23,190 nucleotides of DNA, from positions 1 through 23,190 of IMG/VR virus record IMGVR_UViG_3300032820_000127; one strand, written 5' to 3'. This document shows positions 22,646 to 23,190 of the stretch, in pieces. The DNA is from a virus. The stretch's first letter is position 1, and every line of letters starts with the position of its first letter. Below the pieces are notes generated by a model. It saw nothing but the letters and a program-made list of their open reading frames with translations. It ran no database searches and was not told where the DNA came from. The position numbers and the translations under genes are program-made.

Positions 22646-23116
22646 ATGAGAGTGCATGCGTTGGCGAAAGAGTTTGGTGTAAAGTCTACAGAATTTGTGG
22701 ATATTATACAGGGGTTTGGTATAGATGTAAAGAGTCATTTGAGTGGATTAGATAGTGCTCAGGTATCTGATATTAGACATAAAATGATTATTAGAAAAGA
22801 AGCTAAAATAGAATCTTCAGTCACTTCTTCAATGGATGTAGGTGTTGAAGATCTTGATGTAGAGGAGCTCAATCCATTGGGTAATCTTACACAAGAAGAA
22901 GTGGATAAAGTAATGGTTGAAACCAATAGACAGGGTGAATCCGCTGAAGAATTTAATGCTCGTAGGAGAGAAGAAATAGCTGAAGAAAAGAAAAAGATAG
23001 AAGAAAGGGAAAATCTGTCTTTAGTTGTTACACAAGCAAAAGAGAATAAGCAAGAACAGCTCCTGAAATTAGAACGTGCAGGACTTTGGGGTTGGATTAA
23101 GGGATTATTTAGTTAG
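22646..23116 (+). CDS. Protein with IF2 N-terminal-like domain
   Basis: A 156-aa protein. The first ~45 residues, MRVHALAKEFGVKSTEFVDI with GFGIDVKSHLSGLDSAQVSDI a little further on, closely follow the small helical IF2_N domain found at the N-terminus of bacterial translation initiation factor IF-2. The rest has no GTPase: an acidic middle (about 60-95), a probable coiled coil (about 100-140) and a short amphipathic end LWGWIKGLFS. ATG 22646 is placed 7 nt after GGAGGT; GTG 22637 is less likely. It lies between gene 43 and the probable uvsX gene, so it is made with replication genes. Its role is unknown. Contact with the translation machinery or with DNA are both possible. Confidence 0.75.
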   Translation: MRVHALAKEFGVKSTEFVDIIQGFGIDVKSHLSGLDSAQVSDIRHKMIIRKEAKIESSVTSSMDVGVEDLDVEELNPLGNLTQEEVDKVMVETNRQGESAEEFNARRREEIAEEKKKIEERENLSLVVTQAKENKQEQLLKLERAGLWGWIKGLFS

Positions 23117-23128
23117 GAGAAAAAATAT

Positions 23129-23190
23129 ATGGATGATTTTCTTTCGGATTTAGTCAAAGAATTAGCTGATGAATATACTACTATTGCCGC
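23129..23190 (+). CDS. uvsX: Start of probable recombinase UvsX (partial)
   Basis: Open frame from ATG 23129 running off the window, behind an AGGAGAAAA ribosome site. Only about 20 residues are visible (MDDFLSDLVKELADEYTTIA). They resemble the N-termini of UvsX RecA-like recombinases in marine T4-like phages, and the position after gene 43 fits. The ATP-binding motifs are beyond the window, so this rests on a short match and synteny. Confidence 0.6.
   Translation, partial: MDDFLSDLVKELADEYTTIA

Noticed and set aside
1-23190. tRNA genes, rRNA, insertion sequences or transposase genes
   Set aside because: No cloverleaf-like segment, transposase frame or terminal inverted repeat was seen; intergenic gaps are all below 300 nt.

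Overview
The window is part of the genome of a lytic T4-like myovirus (Tevenvirinae-type core genome). It is AT-rich, every gene lies on the + strand, and many genes overlap by ATGA or TAATG. The gene order is head genes, then 23, a tail-tube-like gene, uvsY, uvsW, 55, 47, 46, [insert], 45, 44, 62, regA, hsp20, 43 and uvsX. This is closer to what I remember of marine T4-like phages (cyanophages, pelagiphages) than to T4 itself. An Hsp20 gene also fits a marine relative. The host cannot be named from this sequence.

Region 1 (1-4434) is the head module: a gp67-like prohead core protein, an unknown beta-rich protein, prohead protease gp21, an enlarged scaffold gp22 and major capsid protein gp23. 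T4-type late promoters (TATAAATA) lie before gene 22 and after gene 23. A strong hairpin terminator follows gene 23.

Region 2 (4437-10776) holds a tail-tube-family protein, the recombination mediator UvsY, the helicase UvsW, late sigma factor gp55, a small unknown gene, the Mre11/Rad50-like pair gp47/gp46 and a small HNH endonuclease.

Region 3 (10777-16807) is the accessory region and the most interesting part. It sits between genes 46 and 45, an ordinary replication-module junction, and is led by a strong sigma70-like promoter and a leader of about 200 nt. It encodes an unknown 216-aa protein, a C5-cytosine DNA methyltransferase, a TET/JBP-like 2-oxoglutarate/Fe(II) dioxygenase, a HAD-phosphatase/APH-kinase fusion, a TagD-like cytidylyltransferase and a GT-B-like transferase. 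The genes from the methyltransferase to the transferase are tightly coupled. I read them as a post-replicative DNA hypermodification pathway: C to 5mC to 5hmC, followed by attachment of a group from a donor, probably nucleotide-activated, that the cassette helps make. The chemistry of the final group is not known from sequence.

Region 4 (16813-23190) is the replisome: a second, closely similar promoter, sliding clamp gp45, a small unknown gene, clamp loader gp44/gp62, translational repressor RegA, Hsp20, DNA polymerase gp43, a protein with an IF2 N-terminal-like domain and the start of a probable uvsX.

A 33-nt element (AGACCTAAACCTTTT, 11 variable nt of constant length, then CGTCTAA) occurs three times, ahead of gene 55, the modification cassette and hsp20. 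It is either an unrecognised promoter class or a structured RNA leader, and I know of no description of it.
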